Counted from the first letter of the stretch, positions 24,927 to 34,413 are shown. The stretch is 64,000 nucleotides of DNA from Maribacter ulvicola (GCF_900155985.1 NZ_FTMA01000003.1:248001-312000); one strand, 5' to 3'. Made by a program: numbers and translations. The notes: generated from the letters alone by a model not told the origin.

Positions 24927-25835
24927 ATGGCAAAAGCGACAAAGAAACAAGCTTTAGGTAGAGGGCTTTCGGCTCTTTTAAAAGACCCGGAAAATGATAT
25001 AAACACCGCATCAGATAAGAATGCGGACAAAGTTGTTGGTAATATTATTGAGCTAGATCTAGAACATATTGAAGTAAATCCATTTCAGCCACGTTCTAAT
25101 TTCAATGATGAATCTATTAAAGAATTAGCCACATCAGTTAGAGAACTTGGTGTAATTCAACCTATTACAGTTAGAAAACTAGGCTTTAACGAGTACCAAC
25201 TTGTATCTGGAGAACGAAGATATCGTGCCTCTAAGCTTTTAGGCTTGGACACCATACCTGCTTATATACGTATTGCAAACGATCAAGAGTCTTTAGAGAT
25301 GGCTTTGGTTGAAAATATACAACGTCAAGACTTAGACCCAATAGAAATAGCCTTGTCCTACCAACGTCTTATAGATGAAATTAACCTTACACAAGAAAGA
25401 CTGAGTGAGCGCGTAGGTAAAAAAAGATCTACAATTGCCAATTACTTACGGCTTTTAAAATTAGATCCGATTATACAGACGGGTATGCGCGACGGCTTTT
25501 TAAGTATGGGTCACGGTAGAGCATTGGTCAACATCGACAAGAAGCAAGACCAAATATCCCTTTACGAAAAAATTATATTTGATAACCTTTCTGTTAGAGA
25601 TACCGAGAGTGCCGTAAAAGCGTATCATGCTGACGAGGTACCAACAGACGATATAGTAAAAACAGCAAAGAAAGAAGCTTCTGTTTTTGTTCGTAAGGGT
25701 ATAAAGGAACTTACAGATGCTTTATCGGTAAAGGTAGATATTAAGTCTACTGATAATGCTAGAGGAAAAATAACCATACCATTTAAGTCTCAAGAGGAAT
25801 TTGACCGTATCAAAAAATTGATCACAGGTGCGTAG
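24927..25835 (+). CDS. parB: Chromosome partitioning protein ParB
   Basis: A 302-residue ParB/Spo0J protein, a CTP-dependent clamp that loads at parS. The order is: N-terminal ParA-interacting GRGLSALL, the ParB/sulfiredoxin domain at about 40-135 with NPFQPRSNF, SGERRYRASKLLG and ENIQRQDLDPIE, a central KorB-like HTH (LSERVGKKRSTIANYLRLLK, MGHGRALV) and a C-terminal dimer domain. Part of a run parA-parB-DUF5683-dapB with gaps of 3 nt or less. I noticed no convincing parS palindrome in the window. Confidence 0.96.
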   Translation: MAKATKKQALGRGLSALLKDPENDINTASDKNADKVVGNIIELDLEHIEVNPFQPRSNFNDESIKELATSVRELGVIQPITVRKLGFNEYQLVSGERRYRASKLLGLDTIPAYIRIANDQESLEMALVENIQRQDLDPIEIALSYQRLIDEINLTQERLSERVGKKRSTIANYLRLLKLDPIIQTGMRDGFLSMGHGRALVNIDKKQDQISLYEKIIFDNLSVRDTESAVKAYHADEVPTDDIVKTAKKEASVFVRKGIKELTDALSVKVDIKSTDNARGKITIPFKSQEEFDRIKKLITGA

Positions 25836-26487
25836 CTATCTTTCAGTATTAAGTACTTTATTATTATTTATTAATTTTTCCTTTTCCCAAGAGGAGCAAG
25901 ATTCTATTCCTAAAACGGATATAGATAGTCTACAAGTTGATTTGACCGATAAGGGAGTAGTCATCAAAGATTCTGTTTCATTCAAAAAAACAAAAAAGGA
26001 ATTTAACCCTTTAGCACCAAGTAAAGCCGCTTTTTACTCGGCAGTTTTACCTGGTTTGGGGCAAATTTATAACAAGAGATATTGGAAAGTCCCTATTGTT
26101 TGGGGTGCTATTGGTGGCAGTATCTACATGTATACATGGAACAATAACCAATACCAAAGTTTTAGAACAGCTTTTAAAAGAAGACAAGCGGGTTTCATAG
26201 ATGACGAATATTATGACATAAATGGTGATAACCCTGCCGGTGCAGATCCTGACTTAGATACAGATGATCTTGAGTTCCAACAAGAACGCTTTCAAAATGA
26301 TCGCGACCTATGGTTAGTTGCCACTATTGGGTTATATGCTTTAAATATTGTAGACGCCAATGTTGACGCACATTTAAAACAGTTTAACATAGATGATGAC
26401 CTAAGTATAGACTTTGAACCATACCTTGATTTTAACAAAGTAACGAATAGGCCTAATTACGGAATGGCATTAATTATAAAATTTTAA
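25828..26487 (+). CDS. DUF5683-containing exported protein
   Basis: A 219-residue protein with a GTG start that overlaps parB by 8 nt. The GTG is required because the signal peptide (RSYLSVLSTLLLFINFSFSQ) begins right after it. The DUF5683 core is PLAPSKAAFYSAVLPGLGQI, then YNKRYWKVPIVWGAIGG with a membrane-inserting segment, and a conserved aromatic WNNNQYQSFRTAFKRR. The middle is acidic (NPAGADPDLDTDDLEF). Function is unknown. The family lies after parB in many Flavobacteriia, suggesting an envelope role tied to cell-cycle genes, which is inference only. Confidence 0.85.
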   Translation: MRSYLSVLSTLLLFINFSFSQEEQDSIPKTDIDSLQVDLTDKGVVIKDSVSFKKTKKEFNPLAPSKAAFYSAVLPGLGQIYNKRYWKVPIVWGAIGGSIYMYTWNNNQYQSFRTAFKRRQAGFIDDEYYDINGDNPAGADPDLDTDDLEFQQERFQNDRDLWLVATIGLYALNIVDANVDAHLKQFNIDDDLSIDFEPYLDFNKVTNRPNYGMALIIKF

Positions 26488-26489
26488 CA

Positions 26490-27191
26490 ATGAGAATCGC
26501 ACTTTTCGGATACGGAAAAATGGGGCAGATGATAGCGCAAATTGCAGTAAGTCGTGGTCATGAAATTGTGGCCAAAATAGACGAGAATTCTGAAAATATT
26601 GATTTTAGCACTATGGATGTTGCTATTGATTTCAGTATGCCAGAAGCAGCTTTCGGCAATATTACCAAATGCTTAAACAATAACGTTCCGGTAATATCCG
26701 GTACAACCGGGTGGTTAGACAAATATGAAGATGCCATTTCTTTATGTGAAGAAAAAAAAGGTGCTTTTATATATGCTTCCAATTTTAGTTTAGGAGTAAA
26801 CATTTTTTTTGAGCTAAATAATTACTTGGCAAAAATGATGCAAAACCTCCCTGAATATAAGGTTGAACTAGAAGAAATACACCACACCCAAAAATTAGAT
26901 GCACCAAGTGGTACAGCCATTACTTTGGCAGAAGGTGTTATTGCTAACTCTAATTACGCTCAGTGGAAATTAGATAGCGAATCTCAAGAAACCTTGAAGA
27001 TTACATCTAAACGAATTGGCAAAGTCCCTGGCACCCATACGGTCGCTTATAACAGTATTGTTGATAGCATAGAAATAAAGCATACGGCTCACAATAGAGA
27101 AGGTTTTGCATTAGGAGCGGTTACCGCAGCAGAATGGATTATAGGTAAAACAGGTGTTTTCTCTATGCGAGATGTGTTAAACCTAGGTTAA
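26490..27191 (+). CDS. dapB: 4-hydroxy-tetrahydrodipicolinate reductase
   Basis: A cytoplasmic NAD(P)H-dependent reductase of 233 residues in the lysine/diaminopimelate pathway, which supplies peptidoglycan precursors. It has the N-terminal dinucleotide motif GYGKMGQMI, VISGTTGW, ASNFSLGVNIFFELN, the catalytic EIHHTQKLDAPSGTA and the C-terminal GAVTAAEW. It is compact, 233 against about 270 in E. coli, as in other Bacteroidota. It follows DUF5683 by 2 nt and precedes lepB by 94 nt. Confidence 0.95.
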   Translation: MRIALFGYGKMGQMIAQIAVSRGHEIVAKIDENSENIDFSTMDVAIDFSMPEAAFGNITKCLNNNVPVISGTTGWLDKYEDAISLCEEKKGAFIYASNFSLGVNIFFELNNYLAKMMQNLPEYKVELEEIHHTQKLDAPSGTAITLAEGVIANSNYAQWKLDSESQETLKITSKRIGKVPGTHTVAYNSIVDSIEIKHTAHNREGFALGAVTAAEWIIGKTGVFSMRDVLNLG

Positions 27192-27285
27192 AAATGTAAC
27201 AAACAGCAGTCTTTAAGACTCATGGATTATTAGCTATTAACCAAACATCTAATAATAGATTCTATTTCAATAAAAAACAACGACG

Positions 27286-28986
27286 ATGAACGGCACTCAA
27301 TGGATTATTTTTATTCTCATTGTACAAGTAATACATTTCTTAGGTACTTGGAAATTATATGTTAAAGCAGGAAGAAAAGCTTGGGAAGCAGCAATACCTG
27401 TTTACAACGCCATAGTTCTAATGCAAATTATCAACAGACCAAAATGGTGGGTGATTTTATTATTCATCCCTATAATCAATTTATTGATGTTCCCTGTTAT
27501 ATGGGTAGAAACCATAAGAAGTTTTGGTAGAAATAACAGGCTAGAAACTTGGATAGTTGTACTAACCCTTGGATTGTACATTTACTATGTTAATTATACT
27601 TTAGAGGTCACCTACATTGAAGATAGGTCACTTCAACCAAAAACGGCTACAGGAGAATGGGTGAGTTCCATTCTATTTGCAATAGTTGCGGCAACCCTTG
27701 TACATACTTACTTTATTCAACCTTACGTGATACCCACGGGATCCCTGGAAAGAACATTGCGAGTAGGAGATTTTCTTTTTGTAAGCAAGTTTCATTATGG
27801 AGCCAGAACACCGATGACAACGGTTGCTGCACCAATGGTCCATGATACTTTACCTGTATTGGGAGTTCCTTCTTATTTAAAGAAACCACAACTACCTTAT
27901 TTTAGATTACCAGGGTTCACAAAAGTAGAAAGAAACGATATTGTTGTGTTTAGTTGGCCGGCAGACACCGTTCGTGTTTTCTTTAAAAAAGAGAAGGGTG
28001 TAGATAAACCTATAGATAAAAAATCTAACTATGTAAAACGTTGCGTGGGCGTGCCAGGCGATTCTTTAGAGGTACGTAATGGTTATGTCTTTATAAATGG
28101 AAAGCAATTAGAACTACCAAAAAGTGCCAAACCACAGTTTGATTATGATATCTATAGCGCCAAAGGTGTTTCTACTAAAACACTAAACAGCCTAGGCATT
28201 ACCGATTTTACAAGAAAATACATATCTAGCCCGTTGAACCAAGAGCAAGTAAACGGATTAAGAGCATACATTATGGGTTTCAATCAATCCGAAAATGGAC
28301 AGCTAGAACTTTATACAAAAGCATCTGGCATACCCACCAATGTCATAGCTAAATATAGGTTATCATTAAAAGAAATTACAGATCGCCAACGTACCGTTCC
28401 TTTAACTGCCCATATGGTTGCATCTCTAAGAAGCAATCCTAATATAGATTCTGTTGTACAAAAGGTAGCGGAAAAAGGAAGAAGAGGCATCAACTTATTC
28501 CCCCAAAGTCCTGATTATCCATGGAATTATAGCCAGTTGGGACCTATTTACATTCCTCAAAAAGGCGCAACAGTAGACTTAAATTTAAAAGTACTTCCGT
28601 TATATAAGAAGATTATAAAAGAATACGAAAAGAATGAAATTTCTGTATCTGGCAACCAAATTAGCATCAATGGCACACCAGCAACAAGCTACACCTTTAA
28701 GCAAGATTATTACTGGATGATGGGTGATAATAGAGACCATTCTGAAGATAGTAGAGCCTGGGGTTATGTGCCTGAAAACCATATTGTAGGTACACCTATT
28801 TTCATATGGATGAGTTTTGATAATTTTACCGAAGGTATTAGTAATTGGAGACCAAGATGGGATCGTATTTTCACCACAGTCAATGGTGATGGGGAGCCAC
28901 AATCTTATTTTAAATATTTCTTAATTTTATTAGTAGCTTATTTCGTTGGAAATTGGTTCTGGAAACGTAAAAAGGAAAAAAAGTGA
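27286..28986 (+). CDS. lepB: Signal peptidase I, long Bacteroidota form
   Basis: A 566-residue membrane protease of family S26 that removes signal peptides of exported proteins. Residues 1-105 carry four or so hydrophobic segments of the DUF5684 type preceding the catalytic part. The catalytic serine is S153 in IPTGSLERTL. The general-base lysine is K251 in YVKRCVGVPGD, and box E is MMGDNRDHSEDSRAWG at about 485-500. A long insert of over 200 residues separates the lysine box from box E, much more than in E. coli LepB. The C-terminus ends with another membrane helix. The wbqC-like gene overlaps its stop codon. Confidence 0.94.
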   Translation: MNGTQWIIFILIVQVIHFLGTWKLYVKAGRKAWEAAIPVYNAIVLMQIINRPKWWVILLFIPIINLLMFPVIWVETIRSFGRNNRLETWIVVLTLGLYIYYVNYTLEVTYIEDRSLQPKTATGEWVSSILFAIVAATLVHTYFIQPYVIPTGSLERTLRVGDFLFVSKFHYGARTPMTTVAAPMVHDTLPVLGVPSYLKKPQLPYFRLPGFTKVERNDIVVFSWPADTVRVFFKKEKGVDKPIDKKSNYVKRCVGVPGDSLEVRNGYVFINGKQLELPKSAKPQFDYDIYSAKGVSTKTLNSLGITDFTRKYISSPLNQEQVNGLRAYIMGFNQSENGQLELYTKASGIPTNVIAKYRLSLKEITDRQRTVPLTAHMVASLRSNPNIDSVVQKVAEKGRRGINLFPQSPDYPWNYSQLGPIYIPQKGATVDLNLKVLPLYKKIIKEYEKNEISVSGNQISINGTPATSYTFKQDYYWMMGDNRDHSEDSRAWGYVPENHIVGTPIFIWMSFDNFTEGISNWRPRWDRIFTTVNGDGEPQSYFKYFLILLVAYFVGNWFWKRKKEKK

Positions 28987-29612
28987 AATTAATTCATCCC
29001 TCATATTTCCCTAACATAGTAACGTTTAGCTATATCATGCACCACCCAATTTGTTGGGAGGTAAACGATAATTACCAGAAACAGACTTTTAGAAATAGAA
29101 CCTATATTTCTAATGACCGAGGTAAGCATATATTAAGTATACCTATCATTCATGTAGGCAGATCAAATGGTAGACAAAAATACAAAGATGTTCAAATAGA
29201 CAATTCATACCCATGGCAGAGACAACATTGGCGTACTTTAGAAACAGCCTACAGAACGTCACCCTTCTTTGAGTTTTATGAAGATGATATTAGACCTTTA
29301 TACGATCAACCTTACGAAAGTCTACTTGACTACAATCTAAAGACCATACAGACCATATTTGAATGCCTACAACTAGAAATGCCAACGAATAAAACAAATG
29401 CATTTGAGACCTCACCAGAGGGCAAGGAAGATTTTAGATTTTTAATAAATGCTAAATTTAAACCTCAATTGAACATAGAACCCTATACACAAGTATTTGG
29501 CGACAGACATGGTTTTACTCCTAACCTGAGCATCTTAGACCTTTTATTTAACCTAGGTCCTAATTGCATAACATATCTTAAACACCAGTTTATAACTACG
29601 CTTAATGACTAG
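28983..29612 (+). CDS. WbqC-family protein
   Basis: A 209-residue protein of the WbqC-like family (PF08889). It begins at a GTG overlapping the lepB stop as GTGA, and the family's usual N-terminal IHPSYFPNIVTF follows at once. The first ATG lies 19 residues in and would cut this conserved start. Further family features: CWEVNDNYQKQTFRNRTYIS, LSIPIIHVGRSNGRQ and WQRQHWRTLETAYRTSPFFE. Biochemical function is not established; some members lie in polysaccharide loci. Pairing with lepB is recurrent in Bacteroidota. Confidence 0.85.
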   Translation: MKLIHPSYFPNIVTFSYIMHHPICWEVNDNYQKQTFRNRTYISNDRGKHILSIPIIHVGRSNGRQKYKDVQIDNSYPWQRQHWRTLETAYRTSPFFEFYEDDIRPLYDQPYESLLDYNLKTIQTIFECLQLEMPTNKTNAFETSPEGKEDFRFLINAKFKPQLNIEPYTQVFGDRHGFTPNLSILDLLFNLGPNCITYLKHQFITTLND

Positions 29613-29928
29613 GTTCATAGCTCATTATGGCATTCATTTTATTGTACCTATTGTAATTGCCATATACTTTTATAAAGAGAATAAGTTATGGTCCGCAATT
29701 ATACTATTATCTGCAATTATAATTGATATTGATCATTTTCTGGCCACACCATTGTTTGATCCTTTCCGTTGCAGTATTAATTTTCACCCGTTGCATACCT
29801 ATTGGGCAATAGGCTTTTACACCCTACTGTTTATTTATAAGAAAACAAGAATTTTTGGATTAGCACTACTATTACACATGTTAGCAGATCTAGTAGATTG
29901 TCTATTTATTCACGAGGGATATTTATAG
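29605..29928 (+). CDS. DUF6122 small membrane protein
   Basis: A 107-residue membrane protein with about four hydrophobic segments and conserved histidine/aspartate positions: AHYGIHFIVPIVIAIYF, IIIDIDHFLATPLFDP, HPLHTYWAIGFYTLLFIY and LLHMLADLVDCL. The pattern matches DUF6122, of unknown function. Its ATG overlaps the wbqC-like gene by 8 nt. Its 3' end overlaps the tail of the convergent interrupted nuclease gene by 23 nt. Confidence 0.8.
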   Translation: MTRFIAHYGIHFIVPIVIAIYFYKENKLWSAIILLSAIIIDIDHFLATPLFDPFRCSINFHPLHTYWAIGFYTLLFIYKKTRIFGLALLLHMLADLVDCLFIHEGYL

Positions 29929-30934
29929 TTGCCATTATAGGTTCATGATCAGATAAATTAACTTTGTAGTTATCATGCCGCAGTACTTTAAAATAAGGAT
30001 CTACTAAAATCATATCTATTCTAAATGGAAACTTCCAAAACTTTAAAGTGGTACCAAAACCATGCCCAGCCTCTAAAAAGCTATCTTTTAAATCACCTTT
30101 AATTGTAAAATAAGAATTAGAAAACTACGTATTATTAAAATCGCCACAGACCATATTTCGATAAGGACTATTATTCATGTGCTGCCTAACAATTGCAGCT
30201 TGTTCTTGTTGCTTTCCAAAAGAATATTTTAATCTTGAAAACAACTTGTCTGAACGCTCTCTATTAATATTTTCTGGACGAATTTTTAAAGATTCTAAAT
30301 GAAGGTTATAAATGCGTATGGTATCCTTATTAATCTTTACATCTACAAAAATGGCACTATTTGAAGATTTAGAAAATTCTAATAATCCTTTATCAATAAT
30401 TTTAAACTTAGAGTAAATTGCCTGAATTACCCTACCATTGTCTGGTCCCAGTTCATAATCAATATATTTAAATGGATACTCTTTAAAATAATTAGATCTT
30501 GTTTTCTTTGCGTCAAATTCTTGAAAACAGATAATATCTGGTTGCTCCTTTAACACAAACCTCACAAGGGTATCGCCAGCTGTACTAACCCATTCATCAT
30601 TCTTACCCCTAAAACCTAAACTATTAAAACTCATTATAGAAAAAGTATCTTCATGATCCGTAATTGAAGAGACCGAGTTAAAACTAATAAAGGTACCCAA
30701 GGTATTATAACCATACACCAATACAGTGAGTGATAGCAGCATATAAATCTTTTTTCCTATCAACCAATACAAAAAAAAGAACATATTACATAAAACCAAG
30801 GCAGGCACAGTTAAACTCACAAATGCCAAACTAGCTGAAGATGTGTAAGGAACTATACAAGCGAGCAAAAGTGTAATCGTGAAAATCATATTTAAAAACA
30901 ACATGATTCTTTTGAGAAAAGACACTTTCCTCAT
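29906..30934 (-). pseudogene. Endonuclease/exonuclease/phosphatase-family gene interrupted by an in-frame TAG
   Basis: The first 269 codons encode three membrane helices and an EEP domain with IMSFNSLGFRGKN, the catalytic glutamate in DIICFQEFDAKK, and CGDFNNT near the end. A TAG then occurs at codon 270 (30125-30127). In the same frame, with no indel, the family's C-terminus follows for 72 more codons: FSNSYFTIKGDLKDSF, FPFRIDMILVD and SDHEPIMATI with the catalytic Asp-His, ending at a TAA at 29906-29908. The short product would lack the catalytic histidine and so should be inactive. It is downstream of two rhomboids, a common arrangement in this lineage. A sequencing error is an alternative explanation. 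Confidence 0.85.
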
Positions 30935-30936
30935 CC

Positions 30937-31815
30937 CTAATTGTCTTTTCCTGCTTTAAACAAAAAATCCTTTTCTGCCTTTGAAAGACTTTCATAACCA
31001 GACTTGCTTATTTTATCTAAAATAGCATCTATTTTTTTCTGATGTGTTTTCTTCTCATAATCAGATACCGGTGATGATTTATAAGATGATGTTTTATTTT
31101 TGTACACCGTCTTCAACGGCGTTTTCTTTCCCCCTCCCTTAAAAAGGTTTACAACACTATCCATAAACTTAGAGAATCCAGACCCTATGTCATTTCCTTT
31201 TGTCAATTGACTTGCATATAGGTAACCTAAAAATGCTCCGCCCAAATGCGCTAGATGACCTCCTGAATTACTGATTGGCAATTGAATTAAATCACTTACC
31301 ACCAACACAGCACCAACCATCCAAAGTTTTACATTAAAAAATATTATCCTAACCTCTTGATTAGGCAGATACGTACAAATAAATATTAAAACGGCACTAG
31401 CACCCGCTGAAGCACCAATTAAAGATGCATTGACATCAAAGAATGCAGGAAAAATATTATATCCAAAAATAAAGAAGAGCCCGCCTAAAATAACTCCCAG
31501 TATATAGACGGTCAAGAATCGTTTTGCGTCAAAAAGATTCAAAAAGATGCGACCAACGAAATATATCATCAGCATATTCCAAAACAAATGACCTATACCA
31601 CCATGAAATAAAGAATAGGTAACAATAGACCAAGGTTGAAAAACAATATCCACTATATCATTTGGTAACTCAAACCATTGCCCAATGATATTTTTTTGTA
31701 GACCTAATAGAAATGGCACTAGGGCGTTCACAATAAAAACAACCACATTGACTACAATGAGTTTCTCGGCAATATTTAACCTACTAAATTGATATTTTAA
31801 ATCTGGTTGAGCCAT
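30937..31815 (-). CDS. Rhomboid-family intramembrane serine protease, with C-terminal extension
   Basis: A 292-residue membrane protein with six hydrophobic segments. Rhomboid features are the HGGIGHLFWNML loop, the catalytic serine probably S136 in IGASAGASAV, and the histidine at about 190 in GHLAHLGGAFLG. The family segment LFHGGIGHLFWN is complete. After residue 205 comes a basic hydrophilic cytoplasmic tail of about 85 residues (FKGGGKKTPLKTVYKNK and so on), typical of the second rhomboid of this pair in Flavobacteriia. It lies 3 nt after the other rhomboid. Substrates are unknown. Confidence 0.9.
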   Translation of the reverse strand: MAQPDLKYQFSRLNIAEKLIVVNVVVFIVNALVPFLLGLQKNIIGQWFELPNDIVDIVFQPWSIVTYSLFHGGIGHLFWNMLMIYFVGRIFLNLFDAKRFLTVYILGVILGGLFFIFGYNIFPAFFDVNASLIGASAGASAVLIFICTYLPNQEVRIIFFNVKLWMVGAVLVVSDLIQLPISNSGGHLAHLGGAFLGYLYASQLTKGNDIGSGFSKFMDSVVNLFKGGGKKTPLKTVYKNKTSSYKSSPVSDYEKKTHQKKIDAILDKISKSGYESLSKAEKDFLFKAGKDN

Positions 31816-31818
31816 ATT

Positions 31819-32562
31819 TTAGTTCCACCTATTATTATTAAACTGATTTTTTTTCCAGTACCACATCATTAAGAATCCGAATAGGGCACCGCCAACATGT
31901 GCAAAGTGCGCAATACCTTGACCAAACAAACTATAGCCCGTAACACCTGAAAATAAATCCAATGCAATTAGAACAGGAATAAAATACTTGGCTTTGATAG
32001 GAACAGGAAGAAATATTAAAAACAATTCGCTGTTAGGAAAAGACATTCCAAACGCCACCAATATTCCGTAAATAGCACCAGACGCACCAACTACTGGAGT
32101 ATTAAACGCGCCTAAAAAATTATCTATCGTAGCTCTTCCAGCAATGGAATACCACTCTGTATTGTACTGTCCGTTATTTATAATCTCCAGAATACTACTT
32201 TCAGAAATACCGGCATCCATTAAAGCACTCATACCCGTATTGTAGTAATAATAGTTTACACCAATATGAATTAGAGCAGCCCCTAAACCTGCAGAAATAT
32301 AGAAGAATAGAAATTTATTTCTACCCCACATTTGTTCTAAAGGCGAACCAAAAGCCCACAGAGCATACATATTAAAAAGAATATGCATAAACCCGCCATG
32401 CATAAACATATGGGTAATAATCTGCCAAAGTTCAAAATGCTCATTTTTTGGGAAGTACAATGAAAACCACTCGTACATTTGTTCGCCATACATTTGTGTA
32501 GCAACAAAAAACAGAACATTGATAATCAATAAGTGCTTAATTGTTTCTGTTATCCTTCCCAT
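31819..32562 (-). CDS. Rhomboid-family intramembrane serine protease
   Basis: A 247-residue six-helix rhomboid with the complete catalytic dyad: S161 in VVGASGAIYG and H222 in AHFAHVGGALFG. The conserved loop THMFMHGGFMHILFNMYALW and GSPLEQMWGRNKF are also present. The gene directly abuts mutL with no intervening base, so it is part of the same transcript. Having two rhomboids in tandem suggests either different substrates or a partnership, but nothing in the sequence names them. Confidence 0.92.
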   Translation of the reverse strand: MGRITETIKHLLIINVLFFVATQMYGEQMYEWFSLYFPKNEHFELWQIITHMFMHGGFMHILFNMYALWAFGSPLEQMWGRNKFLFFYISAGLGAALIHIGVNYYYYNTGMSALMDAGISESSILEIINNGQYNTEWYSIAGRATIDNFLGAFNTPVVGASGAIYGILVAFGMSFPNSELFLIFLPVPIKAKYFIPVLIALDLFSGVTGYSLFGQGIAHFAHVGGALFGFLMMWYWKKNQFNNNRWN

Positions 32563-34413
32563 TTATATAAATTTTCGTTCAATATCATTCTCTGTAACCG
32601 TAATGTATACTTTTTTGTTAAACGGACTCAAGGTTGTTTCCTTACATGCAAACAAATCGTTCACCAACTTTACTTGAGAAAACTCATCTAAGGTTTCTCC
32701 AGTTTTTACCGAAAGTGTTTTTGCCAAGGTCTTTGCCAACATATCACTTTGAGAAAAACTATCACCAGGTACTTCTTGTTGAAAATCTGAAATCAACTGT
32801 TCCATGATCATTTGTACTTCACTTTCTACAACCAGTACGGGCACACCAGAAATCTCTACTCCTTCTTCCGTAATGTCTCCGAATACAAACCCAACCGTAC
32901 ATAAATTCTCCTTAATCTCTTTTAGAATATGTATTTCACTTGAAGAAAAAGCAAGGGTCAACGGAAAGAGCAGCTGTTGACTTATAGCCTCTTTAATAGT
33001 GATATTCTTTAAAAAATTCTCGTACAATACGCGCTGGTGCGCTCTACTTTGGTTAATGACCACCATACCAGATTTTATGGTCGTTATAATATATTTTTTA
33101 CGCATTTGAAAAGTGGTCGTAGAATGTTCCACAACCTCTTTTTCATCATCAAAAATGCTACTATTTACAACTTCCGACTCAAATTCTAAATGACTAACAC
33201 CATTATCTACCGTTGTTTCTAGACCTTCATACAAATTCTCCCAACCATCTACTTTAGGCTTTGAATAACTACCACCACCAGAGTTACCTTTAGATGGCTT
33301 AACCGTTTCAAACGGGTTAAAAGATGAATCTACCACAACTTGCGGTACATCTACCTGTTTGTTTTTATAGGAATACGGGGTGTCTAAATTTTGGTCTTGT
33401 TCAAAATCCAATGCAGGCACTACATTAAATTGACCTAAACTATGCTTTACCGTTGATTTAAGCATAGCATACAATGTATGCTCATCATCAAATTTCACTT
33501 CTGTTTTGGTAGGATGTATATTAATATCTATAGTACCTGGATCAACCTCTAGGTTTAAAAAATAACCAGGATGGGTTCCAGGACGAATTAACCCTTCAAA
33601 AGCTCCCAGTATGGCATGGTGTAAATACGGACTCTTAATAAACCTATTATTAGCAAAGAAAAACTGTTCACCTCTGCTCTTTTTAGCAAATTCAGGTTTT
33701 TGAATGTAACCGGATATTTTCACCACCTGAGTTTCTTCCTCTACAGGCACCAGCTTCTCATCTGTCTTTCTTCCAAAAATATGTACAATACGTTTTCTAA
33801 AATCATTGACCGGTAACTGAAAAACATCACTGCCATTATTATAAAAATTAAAAGCTACCTGTGGGTGTGCTAATGAAATTCGATGAAACTCATCAGCAAT
33901 ATGCCGGTACTCTACCTGATCAGATTTTAAAAAGTTACGTCTTGCAGGAATGTTAAAGAAAAGATTTTTGACCAACATTGAAGTTCCCTTTGGGGCAACA
34001 ACAACCTCTTGAGTCACTATTTTACTCCCTTCAATTTTAATTTTTGTACCAATTTCGTCATCTTCGGTCCTGGTTAGCATTTCTACATGTGCAATAGCGG
34101 CAATTGAAGCCAGTGCCTCTCCTCTAAAACCTTTTGTATTTAAATTGAAAAGATCTTCTGCCTTTTGAATTTTAGAAGTAGCATGGCGTTCAAAGCTTAA
34201 ACGCGCATCTGTACCGCTCATGCCCTTGCCATTATCAACCACTTGAATAAGTGTTTTACCACCATCTTTTATAATAAGTTGAATATCTGTAGCACCTGCA
34301 TCAATGGCATTCTCCATTAACTCTTTTACCACTGAAGATGGGCGTTGCACCACTTCACCTGCAGCAATTTGGTTTGCTACATGGTCAGGTAATAATCTAA
34401 TAATATCTGCCAT
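32563..34413 (-). CDS. mutL: DNA mismatch repair protein MutL
   Basis: A GHKL ATPase of 616 residues that couples mismatch recognition by MutS to strand removal. N-terminal motifs: IIRLLPDHVANQIAAGEVVQ, KELMENAIDAGAT (motif I), VVDNGKGM (motif II), TKGFRGEALASIAA (motif III). The region 350-420 is a low-complexity linker, followed by the C-terminal dimerisation domain. I do not see the DQHAAHER-type motif with an endonuclease DQHA(X)2E(X)4E site; the matching segment reads NQSRAHQRVLYE, so nuclease activity is doubtful. It overlaps the preceding small gene by one base (TAATG). Confidence 0.95.
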   Translation of the reverse strand: MADIIRLLPDHVANQIAAGEVVQRPSSVVKELMENAIDAGATDIQLIIKDGGKTLIQVVDNGKGMSGTDARLSFERHATSKIQKAEDLFNLNTKGFRGEALASIAAIAHVEMLTRTEDDEIGTKIKIEGSKIVTQEVVVAPKGTSMLVKNLFFNIPARRNFLKSDQVEYRHIADEFHRISLAHPQVAFNFYNNGSDVFQLPVNDFRKRIVHIFGRKTDEKLVPVEEETQVVKISGYIQKPEFAKKSRGEQFFFANNRFIKSPYLHHAILGAFEGLIRPGTHPGYFLNLEVDPGTIDINIHPTKTEVKFDDEHTLYAMLKSTVKHSLGQFNVVPALDFEQDQNLDTPYSYKNKQVDVPQVVVDSSFNPFETVKPSKGNSGGGSYSKPKVDGWENLYEGLETTVDNGVSHLEFESEVVNSSIFDDEKEVVEHSTTTFQMRKKYIITTIKSGMVVINQSRAHQRVLYENFLKNITIKEAISQQLLFPLTLAFSSSEIHILKEIKENLCTVGFVFGDITEEGVEISGVPVLVVESEVQMIMEQLISDFQQEVPGDSFSQSDMLAKTLAKTLSVKTGETLDEFSQVKLVNDLFACKETTLSPFNKKVYITVTENDIERKFI

